Below are positions 1 to 11,804 of a DNA stretch of 64,000 nt, piece after piece; the first letter of the stretch is position 1, and each line of letters begins with the position of its first letter. Made by a program: the position numbers and the translations under genes. Below the pieces are notes generated by a model. It made no database searches, had not been told where the DNA came from, and saw only the letters and a program-made list of their open reading frames with translations. The DNA lies in the NCBI GenBank assembly GCA_030407085.1, contig CM059582.1, positions 47,639,001-47,703,000 on the forward strand. The letters run 5' to 3'. This stretch comes from Trichopria drosophilae (Eukaryota; Arthropoda; Insecta; Hymenoptera; Diapriidae).

Positions 1-162
1 TAATAAATAAAAATGTTAAAATCTCAAATGTACATTAATTCCCCTCTAAACGTGAAATTTTTTATTTAAACATTGAGTGACACTTTATCGATTTCGAAAC
101 ATCAATCGATCTTTTATCCGATTCTTAATTTGCCTATAAGAATCTTCTGCTTATAAATTAAG
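1..162. other. AT-rich intergenic, nothing recognised
   Basis: Short AT-rich lead-in to the window. I see no open frame, repeat or RNA signature here. Confidence 0.5.
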
Positions 163-280
163 TTACTAAATGAATTTAGTAATTTAAAACAAAAAAATAG
201 AAATCATTTTTAAAAAATAGTTAGTAAATTAATTATTTATTTTTGTTTTAATTTATTAAATGAAATTCATTATTTACTAA
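163..280. repeat. AT-rich inverted repeat (possible MITE)
   Basis: The left end TTACTAAATGAATTTAGTAA followed by a TTTAAAACAAAAA tract is mirrored by TTTTTGTTTTAATTTATTAA and a terminal TTATTTACTAA. The arms are about 38 bases with a roughly 40-base spacer. The match is imperfect and the sequence is very A+T rich, so part of it could be chance, but the order of matching blocks is kept across the whole arm. Confidence 0.5.
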
Positions 281-1474
281 GGAACACCTTTCATTCGCCC
301 AAACCTTCAAGTTACCCATCTCAAATTTTAATCGATTAGAAACATGATATTGTTTTGTCACTCACGATGATATAATCGAATGAAGTAGTGCGGTAACAGG
401 ATACGGGAAACTTACCTGAAATAAAACAGAAAAGTTTAAATTGTTATACATACACTAATTAATTTAATATAATACAATCTTTATACATATAATGCTTATA
501 AAATAGATTTAGCAATAAATTAATATTTTCTTCTTTGCATATGGAATAATTCGAGAGTTCAGTCACTGTTAGAGAAATTGATGAGTTACTAATTTTTTAA
601 TTCTTTGAGGTAAATTTTCACTTTTCTATGAGAACATTGACAGTATAGAACGAAAATCGTTAAAATATATGTTTTATATGAGGAATACATTTCAAGAACT
701 CAAAATAAACGTGTCCAGATACTTTACACTTCTTATCTTAATAAAGCGCTGTTTATAAAGTAGAAAAATGATCCACTTTGGGGAAGAAGTAAATTATTCC
801 AGCTTAACAAGTTCGATCTCTTTAGAAGTGAAAGCTTACATTGTGGATACTTTTCGCTCCAAGGATCCTCGAATATAGTAAAGAGTATATCACAAAGAAA
901 TATTTACAATATTCATAACATTAAGAACAAATAAGCCACATATCATTCTCTAATCATCTAATCTCTAATCATATAATTACACTATTCTCTGAAGTACTTT
1001 TAATTTATAGTCGGACATGCTAATACTTGGTTAAAATGCATTTATCAAATTCGTATAAATATCATACGGGTTTTCAAGTTCGTGTATCCTGAATCCGTGG
1101 TCAGATTAGTAATTTACGACCCTCAAAATCCCCGAGTACACAGTTTCATTTTCTTCATTTTTTTTTAAAGAGAGTGCTAAAAATTCGCAATAAAATATAT
1201 GGGCTGTAAAACTGTATAAAGAATACGAGAAAAAATGATGATATAGTCTGAACAATCAACACAAAAATTCACATTTTTTCACGTTAAGTATTTATAACAA
1301 ACATATAAATAAATTAATTTTTTCAATATTCACTAAATTCTCGTAACTTATAGTCTCAAAAAGAAATTATGTATTGTGAGCTTGCATAAAATTCAAAAAT
1401 ATATCAGAAATATAAAAAAACTGACAAAAAACGTACATATTTGTGGGTTATTCCATGTGAAATTTACAATCCAA
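281..1474. other. AT-rich intergenic, nothing recognised
   Basis: No open frame of note, no strong repeat, no tRNA-like signature. Composition is uniformly A+T rich, as in the rest of the window. Confidence 0.5.
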
Positions 1475-2265
1475 ATTTTTTTGTCAATGGAATATTTTTT
1501 TTCTTGCTTTTGACAACAAAAATAAAATATACGTATTTGAAAATGATATTCAATATTTTCGAGATATGATTTTTCAAAGTTTTTAAGAAAAGAAAAAAAG
1601 CAATTTTTAGAAATGCCTGGAACTGGAAAAGTATTCATTGTACAAACAATTTTATAAGGAATAAAAGTTTCCTATTGATTTAAACTTTATGTCGAGACTG
1701 AAAAAACACATTTTTTATTGTTTTTTAATCCATAAGTTAAACAATTTTTATAAACGAATTTATATCAAATTCGGTGTGTTTTTTTTTATACTATTTTGCA
1801 CTGAAAATAAATACTTTGACCTCCGACGGCACGGCTGACTGTAAACAATTATTTATATCGCGACAAGTTATGAATGGTCCACTCTGAAATTTTTAAAGAA
1901 TCTTCTACGGACTTGAGTACGTATTTTCAGTGTAAAATAGTAGCAAAAAAAAACATACCAAATCTGATATAATGTAATTTGTTTATAAAAATTGTCAAAC
2001 TTATGGATTAAAAAACAAAAAAAAAAATTTGTTACCGGTTTCTACATACAGTTTAAATCAATAGGAAACTTTTATTCCTTACAGCATTTTTTGTACAATG
2101 AATACTTTTCGATTTACAGGCATTTTCAAAAGTTGCTTTTTTCTTTTCCTAAAAACTTTGAAAAATCATATCTCGAAAATATTGAATATCATATTCAAAT
2201 AACAAAACACGTATATTTTATTTTTATTTCAAAAGAAAGAAAAAAAAATCATGAATTGGAAATAC
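1475..2265. repeat. Foldback element, about 335-bp arms
   Basis: The left arm (about 1475-1812) reads on the opposite strand as the right arm (about 1926-2265). Matching landmarks are ATCATATCTCGAAAATATTG near 2167 against its complement near 1560, AATAGGAAACTTTTATTCC near 2060 against its complement near 1660, and TTTTCAGTGTAAAATAGTA near 1927 against its complement near 1795. The spacer is about 113 bases and slightly richer in GC. The peptides of 81 and 99 residues that can be read outward from each arm share FEKSYLENIEYH only because the arms are copies, so I do not treat them as genes. This is a typical non-autonomous foldback or long-TIR MITE. I see no clear target duplication. Confidence 0.85.
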
Positions 2266-5200
2266 GAATCTCGAGACATTCGCAATATTAATAAGTTGTT
2301 TAGTCACTATCAATGTTTAGCCACTTTTGTAATTAGCAAAAATATTTTGAAGAAATGATATCTTTTTTATGTCAGACATTCTTAGACGGAGCGAAATGAC
2401 TTATTTGTATGAGTTTAAGTGCGCGAAGTAGACCACTTAATGCATTTCGAAGTGGCTTTGTGACAAAAAAGCAACAGAGAGCCAACGTCATCATTATTTA
2501 TATTTAACAATTATACCATAATCTATAGCATGAAATTTAAATTCCCTTTTAAGGTTTTAAAGCATACAGTATGAAGGGTCTTCAGTCAGCAGAGTTAAAT
2601 TGCTTAACCGGATCGCTCCTTCAGAATGGGAAAAAAGCCTGCACCAGAATAATGGGTCGAGGGTGAAATCGCTAAATGACTAAAGGGAAAGAACGTGTAA
2701 AATTTCCCGTCGAGGATTAGAGTATCGGAAAAAGGATTTACAATATCGTATTCAACTTGGCATTTTATATTTATTTGTCATACACCTTATGTTACATGGT
2801 ATAACAGTATTCTCTTATTATCGACCAATTTAAAATGACCCATTAATTACGCGAAAGGATTAAAGTTTATTTTTAATCGTTATGCAATAATGGAATATAA
2901 ATACAAAAATACAAAAATACCAGCTTGAAATTATAGAAGTAATAGTTCGGTGAATTACATTTAATTATATTTTTTACTTCCTACTATTTCTATATATGTA
3001 TTGGTAATGATACGGTTGACGGTAGTGAAAGGAAATCGAAACGGAAATGCTTTTTCCATTAGTATTTTCATAAAAAAGTACTTTATAAACATACGTTTTC
3101 GTAGTGGATTGATGCAGTCGATCGGTTTCGCTTCTTTATGTATGTTCTATACTATCAACAAATGCATATATCAAAGATACAAAGATGAAAAACCTGTGCT
3201 CATTATTGTATATATTTTCTTTTTAAACAGTAGCTCCCTTTGAGCAAAAATAGGATTTGTGTTCGGATTTTTTTTCGTATTTATGAATGTTCTTTTTGCT
3301 GATTTAAGCTTCCGGCAAACTTCCGGATTCATGAAGTTCGAATAAAGTTCAGAAGTAAAATATTGAACATTTCAACTTTTATATTCATAATAATTTTCAA
3401 AAATTCATCTCGATTTATAAATTAATAGAAAAAAACAACAGCTTGTTCATAGAATTTGCTTATTACTTATTAAACCGCGGTATCAAAATTGAATCCCTAC
3501 CGAAACATAAAATAGTAATGACAATATTATTTCCCTCGCATAGATCTGAAGTTCTCTACACATTTTCAAATGGTTTTTGATGATTCAACCAAAAAAATTG
3601 AAATTCAAAAGGTCGACAAACTAACTTAAAAAATTATAAATTTTAAAGGCCGTAATTCTGCCAATTTTATCTGATCGGACTGAAACTGAGATAGATAAAA
3701 GCCTTAAAAACATAATTTTTAATTCACAAAGTTATTTTTTCACAGAAGGTCCCGAAGTAAGTTTTCATCAACTTTTTTATCTACTTCATTTATGTAACAT
3801 AGGTTTATTTAAGTGTTAGTTGCTGAACGTACAAATTTCCTGTGTAAGTCTGTGGAATCGTTACGATGTGACATAATTTGTGGATAATTTTTGTTTTAGA
3901 GATATTGAAAAATGTGCTTCTTGTTTATTAAACAAAAAATTAGGATAAAGAAATTGTTAGTGGATAAAATTCAGTAGAATCCACGAAATTATAGTATAGA
4001 GGAATACTATGTTTCAATAATTGAAACGAAATTAAATACGCAGTTAGCTTTTTTCAGCAAACTTTTTCAGCAACTTTGTGGTTTGCAATAAAGGCGAATA
4101 TGAAACGAATTTTTTTTAAATACCCACGTAAAAAGAAATGTAAAAAAATGATTGATTTGGTCTTTGATAACATGCAACCACTTTAACGTTATATATCAGG
4201 GTTTAAGCACGTATTTAAGAAATATGTCACTTTAAGCTACAAAAAGATCTCATTCAAACCATTAATTTCTGTCTTATGATGATAAAATAATGTTTCTAAA
4301 TAAGTACACTTTTCTTAATTATCATATGCCTTATGTTTCTTAAAAATAATCATTTGTACACACAACAAAGAGAAAGTTAATGTAACAAAAATCTGTCACG
4401 TTAGTAATTCAATTATTGCCTCTAAAAAATAAATTAGATATTAAAATTAATAATTTCTCGAATAACCACATTCTTTGGACGTTTATGATAATTAACACGT
4501 ACAAAAAGAATAATGGTCAACACGTTACTGATACACTTGAAATTTATGCTTTGGTGTCATTGACGGCTCTCAATATTTATTTTGCGTTAAAAGAACCGTT
4601 GCGGCATCTGGCAGTAGATCATGTATGCGTTGACAGACATTGATTGTAGATTTTATGACAGATTTGATATTTTGATAAAAAATCCGCTTGAAATCCCTCT
4701 TTTTCACGAGAATTATCGCGTTCGACAGGATTGATTTAGATATACAAGGATATTTCCAAAGGACGAAGGTTACCTTAAACACTTATTATCAAAGAATAAT
4801 TTTCATTGCTATTGAACGTTTAATTAAGCAAATTATTTAGTAGCAAATCGGTTTATTGCTAAATTGTCGTTTAGTTTCAAGTGTTACATTTTTTATTACA
4901 TTTCTGTTAATTTTGGAAGTTTCAATAATCGAAAAGTTCAATAAAAATAGTAAAAAATTTTCCAGTAACACCATGGAGATAGTTGAATTTTTTGAAACAA
5001 TTATTTAAAAAGTTATTTAAATAATTTTTAAAATAAGTAAGGGATATGCCTTACATTTTTAACCATCCAAGACGCACTGAATTTCCCCTTGACAATTTAC
5101 TTGGTGAATTTTTATTTTGATATATGTATCAAAACCGTAAATAAACAATAATACAAATGGCCATGAAGATAACCTCCACCACAAAGAAATTATAATATAA

Positions 5201-5629
5201 CGTTATAATGGCTTGCACTTTATCTGTTAATTACTTGCTGGAATTGCGATTTTTTTCTGCTTCTCTTAATGAAGAGGAAACTCATTTTCTTCGTAGTTCT
5301 TCTTGAAGCTGGTACTCATACTTTGCACAATTTTCGTTTCACAACACGTGAATGTGCCTTAATGCTGAATGATTCAGCTTGTTTCTGATGTTAAAAACGA
5401 GCAGGGAAAAAAGTACATTTGTAGAAACAGATTAATATCAAATATCAGTGATTCTTAGAACATACATAGGGCTTAGTAATTCTTCATAACTTTTGATGGT
5501 TAAGATGACCTCATATTTTTAAACCATTTCGGTTATTTGTTTATTTGAATTTATATCTTAATTTTCCTTAGCTTCAATTAATTTTCTAATTCTGGAACTT
5601 GAATCATCTTAACTAATTTAGATTTTTCT
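2266..5629. other. Intergenic, no gene recognised
   Basis: Several short open frames (for example 3001-3243 on the plus strand) have no recognisable family and no codon-like composition. The stretch at 3540-3800 has the GATCGGACTGAAACTGAG type of text common in arthropod repeats, but I could not pair it with another copy here. Confidence 0.5.
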
Positions 5630-5870
5630 CAGGAGCTTCTCAGAATATCCTCCTCAGGACGTCTCAATGCCCCTCTTTTGACCATACCCTCAGGACACCT
5701 CTATTTCCCTGCATACAACGCCTTAAGAGTGTTAAGAGGATGATAAAAGTGGTCATTTAATATCCTCAAGGCCTTCTCAGGACGTAGAACGCCTTAGAGA
5801 GATGATAAAAAAGGACAAATCTGAACTCTCTGAGGAGCTTTAGATGACATCCTGATGATGTACTGTATGG
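5630..5870. repeat. Cluster of CTCAGGA motifs
   Basis: CTCAGGA occurs four times (about 5629, 5654, 5689, 5776), with TCTGAGGAG in the reverse sense near 5829 and related CCTTAAGAG and CCTTAGAGAG blocks between. The spacing is irregular, so it is not a simple tandem array. It looks like a decayed element built from short inverted and direct motifs. The clusters at 15545-15720 and 16160-16395 have the same style with different motifs. Confidence 0.5.
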
Positions 5871-6044
5871 GATGAACCTTACGCCGATTTTGTCGTGTTT
5901 TAGACTCTATTTGGATACTTTTACCTTTATTGTCAAAATGTTAATATGTAAATTTTAAAGTTCCAGTCCCAAGCAGGAATTCTGAAATTATTTCAATGTG
6001 AAAAAACAATATAAAGAAAAACAACAATTTGAAAAAAGTTCTCG

Positions 6045-7125
6045 TGCTGAGAAAGATGGCGCTGCCAGAATTTTCCTGTCACGTCATATTTCCGAAAAAA
6101 ATGTTTTTGGACACTATTTGCATTGTCTTTGTAGCAAAAGAGAATTTACTTTTGACAAACGCAGAGATGCAATCATTTCTAAAGTATTTTTTTGTGCTGG
6201 AAAGGATGGCGCTGGCAGAATTTTCCTATCACGTTGCATTTTCTAGAAAAATCAGGTTAAGTGTGAAAAATATGCGTTTTGGGCACTACTTTCATTGTCT
6301 TTGTAGCAAAAGAGAATTTATTTTGGACAATTGTAGCATTATTTCCGAAGTATTTTTTTGCGGTGGAAATAATTGCGCTGCCAGAATTTCCCTATCGTGT
6401 TGCATTTTGGAGAAAAGTTAGGTTTTATCCGTTGAATGTGCGTTTTCCATATTTTTTTTCCTTATTTCCATGTTTCTATATTTCAATATTTCGAGTTTGT
6501 TGCGGAAGAAGAGAACTGACACATTTAACCTTGTGTTTTAACACATTTAACAATTGTTTAAAGATTCGCCTGTCACGTTGGTTCTGCCATTTTGAATTTA
6601 GAAAAACTAACATAATGTTTGTAATATGCGACCTAAAAAGTTTAAAAGTAAGTCCATTTCATCAAATTTGAAGCGATTTTTAAAAATTCGTCCACGATAT
6701 CGTATCGGCCTTTTTGAATTTCTAGCAGCTGACGTCGGATTCGTAATCAGCAATTCCTAAAACCTTAAGTAACAAATTTTCAACGCAAAAAAAAATACTT
6801 CGGAAATGATTGTCCAAAATAAATTCTCTTCTGCTGCAAAGGCAATGGGAATAGTGCAAAAAACCCACATTTTGACATTCTTAACCTAACTTTTCTGGAT
6901 AATTCACAATTAAATACAACGCGATAAGAAAATTCTGACAGCGCGCCATCGTTTTCAGCACGTAAAAATACTTCGGAAATGATGCTGCGATTGACCAGAA
7001 TAACCTCTCTTTTGCTACAAAAACAATCGAAACAGTGCACATTTTATACGTTTAACTGCATTGTTCTTGGAAATGCGACGTGATAGGAAAAATCTGACAG
7101 CGCCATCTTTCTTATCACGAAAAAT
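6045..7125. repeat. Foldback element with tandem-repeat arms
   Basis: Left arm: three copies of a unit marked by GATGGCGCTGCCAGAATTTT start at 6055, 6205 and 6371 (periods 150 and 166). Each unit also contains TTGTAGCAAAAGAGAATT and a GAAGTATTTTTTTGC block. Right arm: about two copies of the same unit lie in reverse (6780-7125), seen as AAAAATACTTCGGAAATGAT at about 6785 and 6963 and as CAGCGCGCCATC and CAGCGCCATC. The spacer is 6430-6780. Open frames of up to 130 codons at 5998-6671 and 6780-7040 are translations of the repeat unit (they repeat VAKEN and EFSYHVAF-like text) and are not genes. The layout resembles foldback transposons with internally repetitive inverted arms. Confidence 0.85.
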
Positions 7126-7140
7126 CCTTATGGAAACACT

Positions 7141-7326
7141 ATGTGGCATGTTATTCGCAAAAATTGTGTAGGGCAGTGTAATTGTTACTTTTTGGTTTCC
7201 AGCTTATTAACAATTTCACATTCATTGTTAATAAGTTCTGCAAGTGATAAAATTCACCTGGCACATAAGCAGGCGATAAAAGGAATGTTTGTGAAAGGTT
7301 TTATGGAAAAGGCCGACGCAAGATAA
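7141..7326 (+). other. Short orphan open frame
   Basis: A 61-codon frame starts with ATG just outside the tandem-repeat foldback. I recognise no domain. GC content rises from here to about 7660, which is the only reason to list it. It could be a decayed exon or part of an unrecognised transposon. Confidence 0.12.
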
Positions 7327-7329
7327 ATT

Positions 7330-7660
7330 ACTGTCCTTCGCCAACTTGGATGTATCAGCATTCGAGATCTGAAAAGCGACAGACTCGCGGATCAGGGGTG
7401 TTGATCCCTCTTACGCGTTTTCCCATGCAAATCCAGAGCAGCCTTTTATAGCCTTCGTCGCCCAAATCCCGCACGACTGTTTGAACTGTAGGGGAAAGAT
7501 GCAATCGGGGGTGTGCAAGTAACCCCATTGCCATAAATGGTCCTTTGTCTCAAAACGACTCTGCAAAAAACTGCGTAACATTGCCATTGTGTGTCGCTGC
7601 CAAAATTGCTGGTGTAACTTCACTCTTTCCGCAATGTTCCAGAAACGCAATTTTCAAAAT
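7330..7660 (-). other. GC-richer patch with orphan 79-codon frame
   Basis: The patch is clearly richer in GC than its surroundings and carries a minus-strand frame (7411-7650) with Trp- and Gln-rich text (LHQQFWQRHTMAML near the start). I know no family for it. A decayed exon or a captured gene fragment is possible. Confidence 0.15.
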
Positions 7661-8779
7661 GGGTACTATATTACCAAATTAAAGTATTTTGTGATGCTGG
7701 ATTAATAGTAAATTAAAAACGCTTGGTTTCTTCTTACCACGAATATTTTAGAAGATATTCTTTCAATAAGTGAAAACAACAAGTTTACAATTAAAGTATC
7801 GTTTTCAGTGTAGTCACCGATACTTTTTAAAAATTAGATTGAAGTAGTGTTTGAAGGAAGAAGTTGGCTTCTGAAAGTAATTCATATTTGTTCGACTAGT
7901 ATGAAGAATTTATATACACATCGATGAACATGTCAACAGCAAGCAGCACAGTCTCAGAAAGAAATGTAACTGCATGAAACAGTAAGACCAAAGGAAAATA
8001 AAATATATATGCAGAAACCAGGTTAAGAAATTAATTTTATATTAGTAATCTCAGACATAGTATTTTGAAATGAATAACCTCCTCCACCATATTTAATTAT
8101 AGATCGATTAAACGAAATATTAAACAAAAACAAAAAACAAAAAAACAAAAAAAAATTGTACAAAGTTTTAGTTCCAATACACAGACACAGTGCTGCAGGA
8201 ATCATTGCGGTGATGATTTATTTTCTTATAAATACAAATAATGTGTGTTTTCAGAGGTTATTTATTTAATATGAATTCTCTTCATTTAAAATTCAGATGT
8301 GTATTTCTTGTTTATTCAGCATTAAAAATAGTATAACCATTTGTTGGAGCCCCGAATTTAAAATACGTCATATGCAAGAATAAAAGGATTTTTGAAAATA
8401 TATTATATAATTCTCTTTGTAGAACGCAAAATTCCCATCCATGCCACTACACTCTTTGTATCAAAAGATTTCATGTCTTCGGGTTATGCTGCATGGGTGA
8501 GTTCACCGGGATGTTTTTATCAAAACTCTTTCTAGACAATTCCAGCAATTTATTCACTAAATATAGATACTGAAGATCAAACAAATTTTAAATAGAATAA
8601 ACGAATTACGATTCTTTTATATCAGTAGTATAAGAATAAAATATATGTTACATGTCAATAACAATACAACCTTATATAAAAATAAATATCGATCATTCTA
8701 ATACAGTTGTCAAAATCATTGAACTTAAAGATTAGTCGTGCGTAAAATAAACATCCATATATGATAGGGCAGTAGAAAC
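7661..8779. other. Intergenic, nothing recognised
   Basis: A+T-rich, with an A-rich tract near 8110-8160. No gene or repeat signature found. Confidence 0.5.
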
Positions 8780-8890
8780 GGGTGCACCTCAAAAACCAGA
8801 CAAATAACAAAGCAGAGACTTCAAAAGCCAGACATTTAAAAAAACACACAATAAAAAAAACATATTTCAAAATACAGACAAATCCTGAAG
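8780..8890 (+). repeat. Single arm of GGGTGCACC element family
   Basis: It begins GGGTGCACCTCAAAAACCAG and continues with degenerate units of the CAGACATT type (8828, 8873), matching the left arm of the full element at 61880-62328. No matching right end follows within the next few kilobases, so this is a solo or truncated arm. Confidence 0.75.
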
Positions 8891-10408
8891 TCGATGTCCT
8901 GTAGGTTGTATTTCACTGCTGAAATTCAGTTACTTTTATATCTTAAATTAAGTTAAATCAACATATCTGAAATTAAGAAATCGGAGTCTTGTTTACATTA
9001 CGACTTACTTTCAGCTTTAATTCTGGCTGATTTTAAGTATTTCTTTTTTTCTGTGTAATATTTTCCGACATAAGTTTAAATTTTGTTTGACATTTGGACA
9101 AGATTATTCTAATAAAGGGCCGAAACATGAATCGACGATTAATTTCTTGTATGTAATTTATGTTCATTTTGCCAAGAAGTGTAACCTTCGTGTATAACTA
9201 TAATATCTTCGTTCAAATTTGTGTTTCAATAAAGGAAATAATAAAGTAATATGTAAATATAGTAACATAAATATAGGAATGAAATGCTAAGACTATTTCG
9301 TACTGTTATTTTTTTTAACAATTCAGCAATAAATAAAATTACTACTTGGCTACCTTTTACCGTCTTTTCATTAGAAGATTCATATGCCACTTGGACAAAG
9401 GAACTGCTGTGTCATAAAAAACAAAACAAAAATTGCAATACAAATATTCTATTCAAATCATACTTGTGGTCACCTTGTTTTTTTAACGAAAAGTGTAACT
9501 TTAAATTTGTTTTATAGTAGAACACCAATCTCTGAATAAAATATTCCGAATTTGGTTAAAATTGTAATATCAATTTGAGCAAGTTCAAACCAAAACCGAT
9601 TGGGATATGTTGTTTAAGTTTTCAAAGACAGAACAATGTTAAACTGTGTACTGGCCATTTTGATTTTTGCTATTGTAGAATAGAAATAGGAGTACCAATT
9701 GCGTTCCTCATGTCGAGCTTATTTGTACCATTTTAATGGTCAATATAAAATTTGATGGTTACCACTTCGTCTTTCGACAAATGTTTTAAGGCATGATTTC
9801 CCCGCGGAATAATTTCAATCCACTATTCTTACGATAATATTATAAACTTTCCAAACAAAACGCATTTCGTTGCCGAGATTTCCGCCTCAGTGTTTTACGA
9901 TCGAAGCCCGTATGGCATCTCCAGTTTTCCAAATGGAAGCAGTGTTCCAGTATTCGCTTCACTGACTGATTGTAAAGAATTCAGGAAGTGAAGCGTGTAC
10001 TATAGTTTCCCACCAATAGTCTGACACGGCGAAAATTTGAAAATATTCGAAAGAAACTTCCATTCAACGGCACTACATTTGATCCAAATTGAAATTTTTT
10101 AAAATACTCATTTGATTTATAGTTGCAATTTTGTGACATTTTTTACGAATAATTTTGGCATCACGCCAAATTCACCTAAGTCGTCAACCTCATTGTTTAG
10201 GATTTTCTTTGAAATTTTCATACGGTTACTACATCAAAATCAATCACTCTTAAATTTTTCGGGATTTTTTTGCCATTTTTATTTTATGTTTGCCACGTTG
10301 GAATTGTGAAATGATAACGCCGGTCACGAAAATTATGCAAGAACTACAGCAAAAATCAGCAAATTTTTCGACAATTTATAGTCAGAACGTTTTTGCCTCA
10401 AATGTGGG
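8891..10408. other. Intergenic, nothing recognised
   Basis: Short open frames such as 9284-9517 and 10112-10309 have no recognisable features. No repeat pair was found. Confidence 0.5.
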
Positions 10409-10416
10409 GGAAATTA

Positions 10417-10658
10417 GATTGAGGGTAGAAAAAACGACAAATCAAAAAGCCGACAGGTAAAAAACCGACAGTCATAAAACCGACAGTCGTAAAACCGACA
10501 GTCGTAAAACCGACAGTCGTAAAACTGACAGTCGTAAAACCGACAGTCGTAAAACCGACAGTCGTAAAACCGACAGTCGTAAAACCGACAGTCAAAAAGC
10601 CGACACATAAAAAATAGACCCATTGACAAATGGACAGTCGGTTTTTCGACCTACACCC
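10417..10658 (-). mobile_element. GGGTGC-ended element with 15-bp tandem array and 8-bp TSD
   Basis: The element is flanked by a perfect 8-base direct repeat, GGAAATTA (10409-10416 and 10659-10666). Its right end read on the minus strand is GGGTGTAGGTCGAAAAACCG. The left end (GATTGAGGGTAGAAAAAACG) is a diverged version of the same terminus with the same length. Inside, about nine units of GTCGTAAAACCGACA (10460-10590) form a minisatellite. Next to the array, the minus strand carries GTCTATTTTTTATGTGTCGG, shared with the copy at 54566-54687. An 8-bp target duplication is the hallmark of hAT, P and some Merlin-type DNA transposons. The ends do not let me assign a superfamily. The open frames of 96 and 71 codons here only translate the array (TTVGF and YDCRF repeats). 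Confidence 0.85.
10460..10590. repeat. 15-bp minisatellite GTCGTAAAACCGACA
   Basis: About nine nearly identical 15-base units with one C/T variant (near 10525) and a degenerate first unit. The array is an expansion of the subterminal ACCGACAGTC motif that the other family members carry only once or twice. Confidence 0.93.
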
Positions 10659-10666
10659 GGAAATTA

Positions 10667-11582
10667 CATATGAAATGAAAAATATCAAAAAGAATAATGA
10701 TCAATTCAATTGTTTTTTAATTTGTTATTATTTTAAAATATTTTTTTATTTTTAAAAATTTTTTTTACTGTAATTGCCGTCTAATTTGGAGCAAAAAGAT
10801 TTACGTTGATGTAATATTTATTGTAAAAAGAGATATAATCTGAAATTTTTTGTGTTTAGCGTTTAATGTCTAAAAAGTTGCATTTCTATAATTCGCATCC
10901 AGTTAGTAAGGAGTTACCATCTCTGATAACAGACGTAATTCATTCATGTGCTTCGTCATAATAATACAGATGCGATTCGTACTAAGAAGGTCATGTGCAA
11001 TCATAACAAACTTTAAATTGACAGAGGCTTGACGTCAAGCACTTAGATTTCATACTACAAATAACAATTTAATGATTCATAAACCAACACAAACAGCCTA
11101 CTATTTTGATTTCGCGCAGCAATACTATATCACTGTTTATGCAAGCACTGTTCTATGCATAAGAAACATCTGAAAATGTATTCATGGGATCAGAATAGTT
11201 CAAGTTAATTTGTAGAACAATATAAATGTTTGAATTTCTACCCATATGACATTAATGGCATTATTATATGTTAAGTATCCTTTTTTGTACGATAAAAAGC
11301 ATGTACAGTAAACTGAAAACGAATTTTTAGGAAATATTAAGACGGAGTCATGTCTTATATTCTGGCAAAATAAATTTTGATCACAGAGCTATCAAGAGAG
11401 ATGTAAGAAACAGTTTTCTCACACTCGGAGTGCAAAATTCTATTTTGCTCCCTACATCACGGGAGCAAAATGGCGCATCCTCTCCCTAGAGACCAAAATG
11501 AATTTAGCCGGGAACAAAATAAGTTTATCTCACTCTATTCCAAAAATACAGCAAAATAGCACGCTCTCGTATGAGAATAGTA
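10667..11582. other. Intergenic; GC-richer start of a repeat at 11400-11580
   Basis: Mostly A+T-rich. From about 11400 there are repeated GCAAAAT and TTTTGCTCCC motifs that also occur in the adjoining inverted repeat, so the element may start near 11400. Confidence 0.4.
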
Positions 11583-11804
11583 CATTGTGCAACTAGGCAG
11601 CAAAATAGGTGTTTGCCGATGAGGGCGAGTTTGACGCAATGTAAGGAGAAAAATAGCATTTTGCCCTCAGGGTGTGAGAAAATAATATGTGCAACAAGGG
11701 AGGTGTTTGTTTGCAAACTTATTCGAATTTCCGACCTCGCTTCGCTGGGACGCCAAACTCGCCTTCGTCGGCAAACACCTATTTTGCTCCCTAGTTGCAC
11801 AATG
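11583..11804. repeat. GC-rich inverted repeat, 50-bp arms, 47/50 identical
   Basis: Arm 11583-11632 (CATTGTGCAACTAGGCAGC at its outer end) is the reverse complement of 11755-11804 with three mismatches. The spacer is 122 bases. The arms contain GGTGTTTGCCGA and GAGGGCGAGT blocks and are far richer in GC than the flanks. Overlapping open frames on both strands (11525-11913) are shadows of this element. Probably a MITE. Confidence 0.85.

Noticed and set aside
5852..5858. CTGATGA core word, considered as another hammerhead
   Set aside because: No GAAA strand or pairing stems around it. The same holds for CTGACGA at 24867, 36363 and 50948 and for CTGATGA near 43449, 52945, 59013 and 60594.
6029..6671. 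Overlapping 130-codon open frames
   Set aside because: They translate the tandem repeat unit and repeat the same peptide text out of register with each other; the mirrored arm gives similar text on the other strand.
10460..10590. Regular 15-bp repeats, considered as a CRISPR array
   Set aside because: The units are contiguous without spacers, lie inside a transposon with a target duplication, and the genome is eukaryotic.
10398..10688. 96- and 71-codon minus frames rich in TTVGF and YDCRF repeats
   Set aside because: Direct translation of the minisatellite. The unit length divisible by three keeps the frames open.
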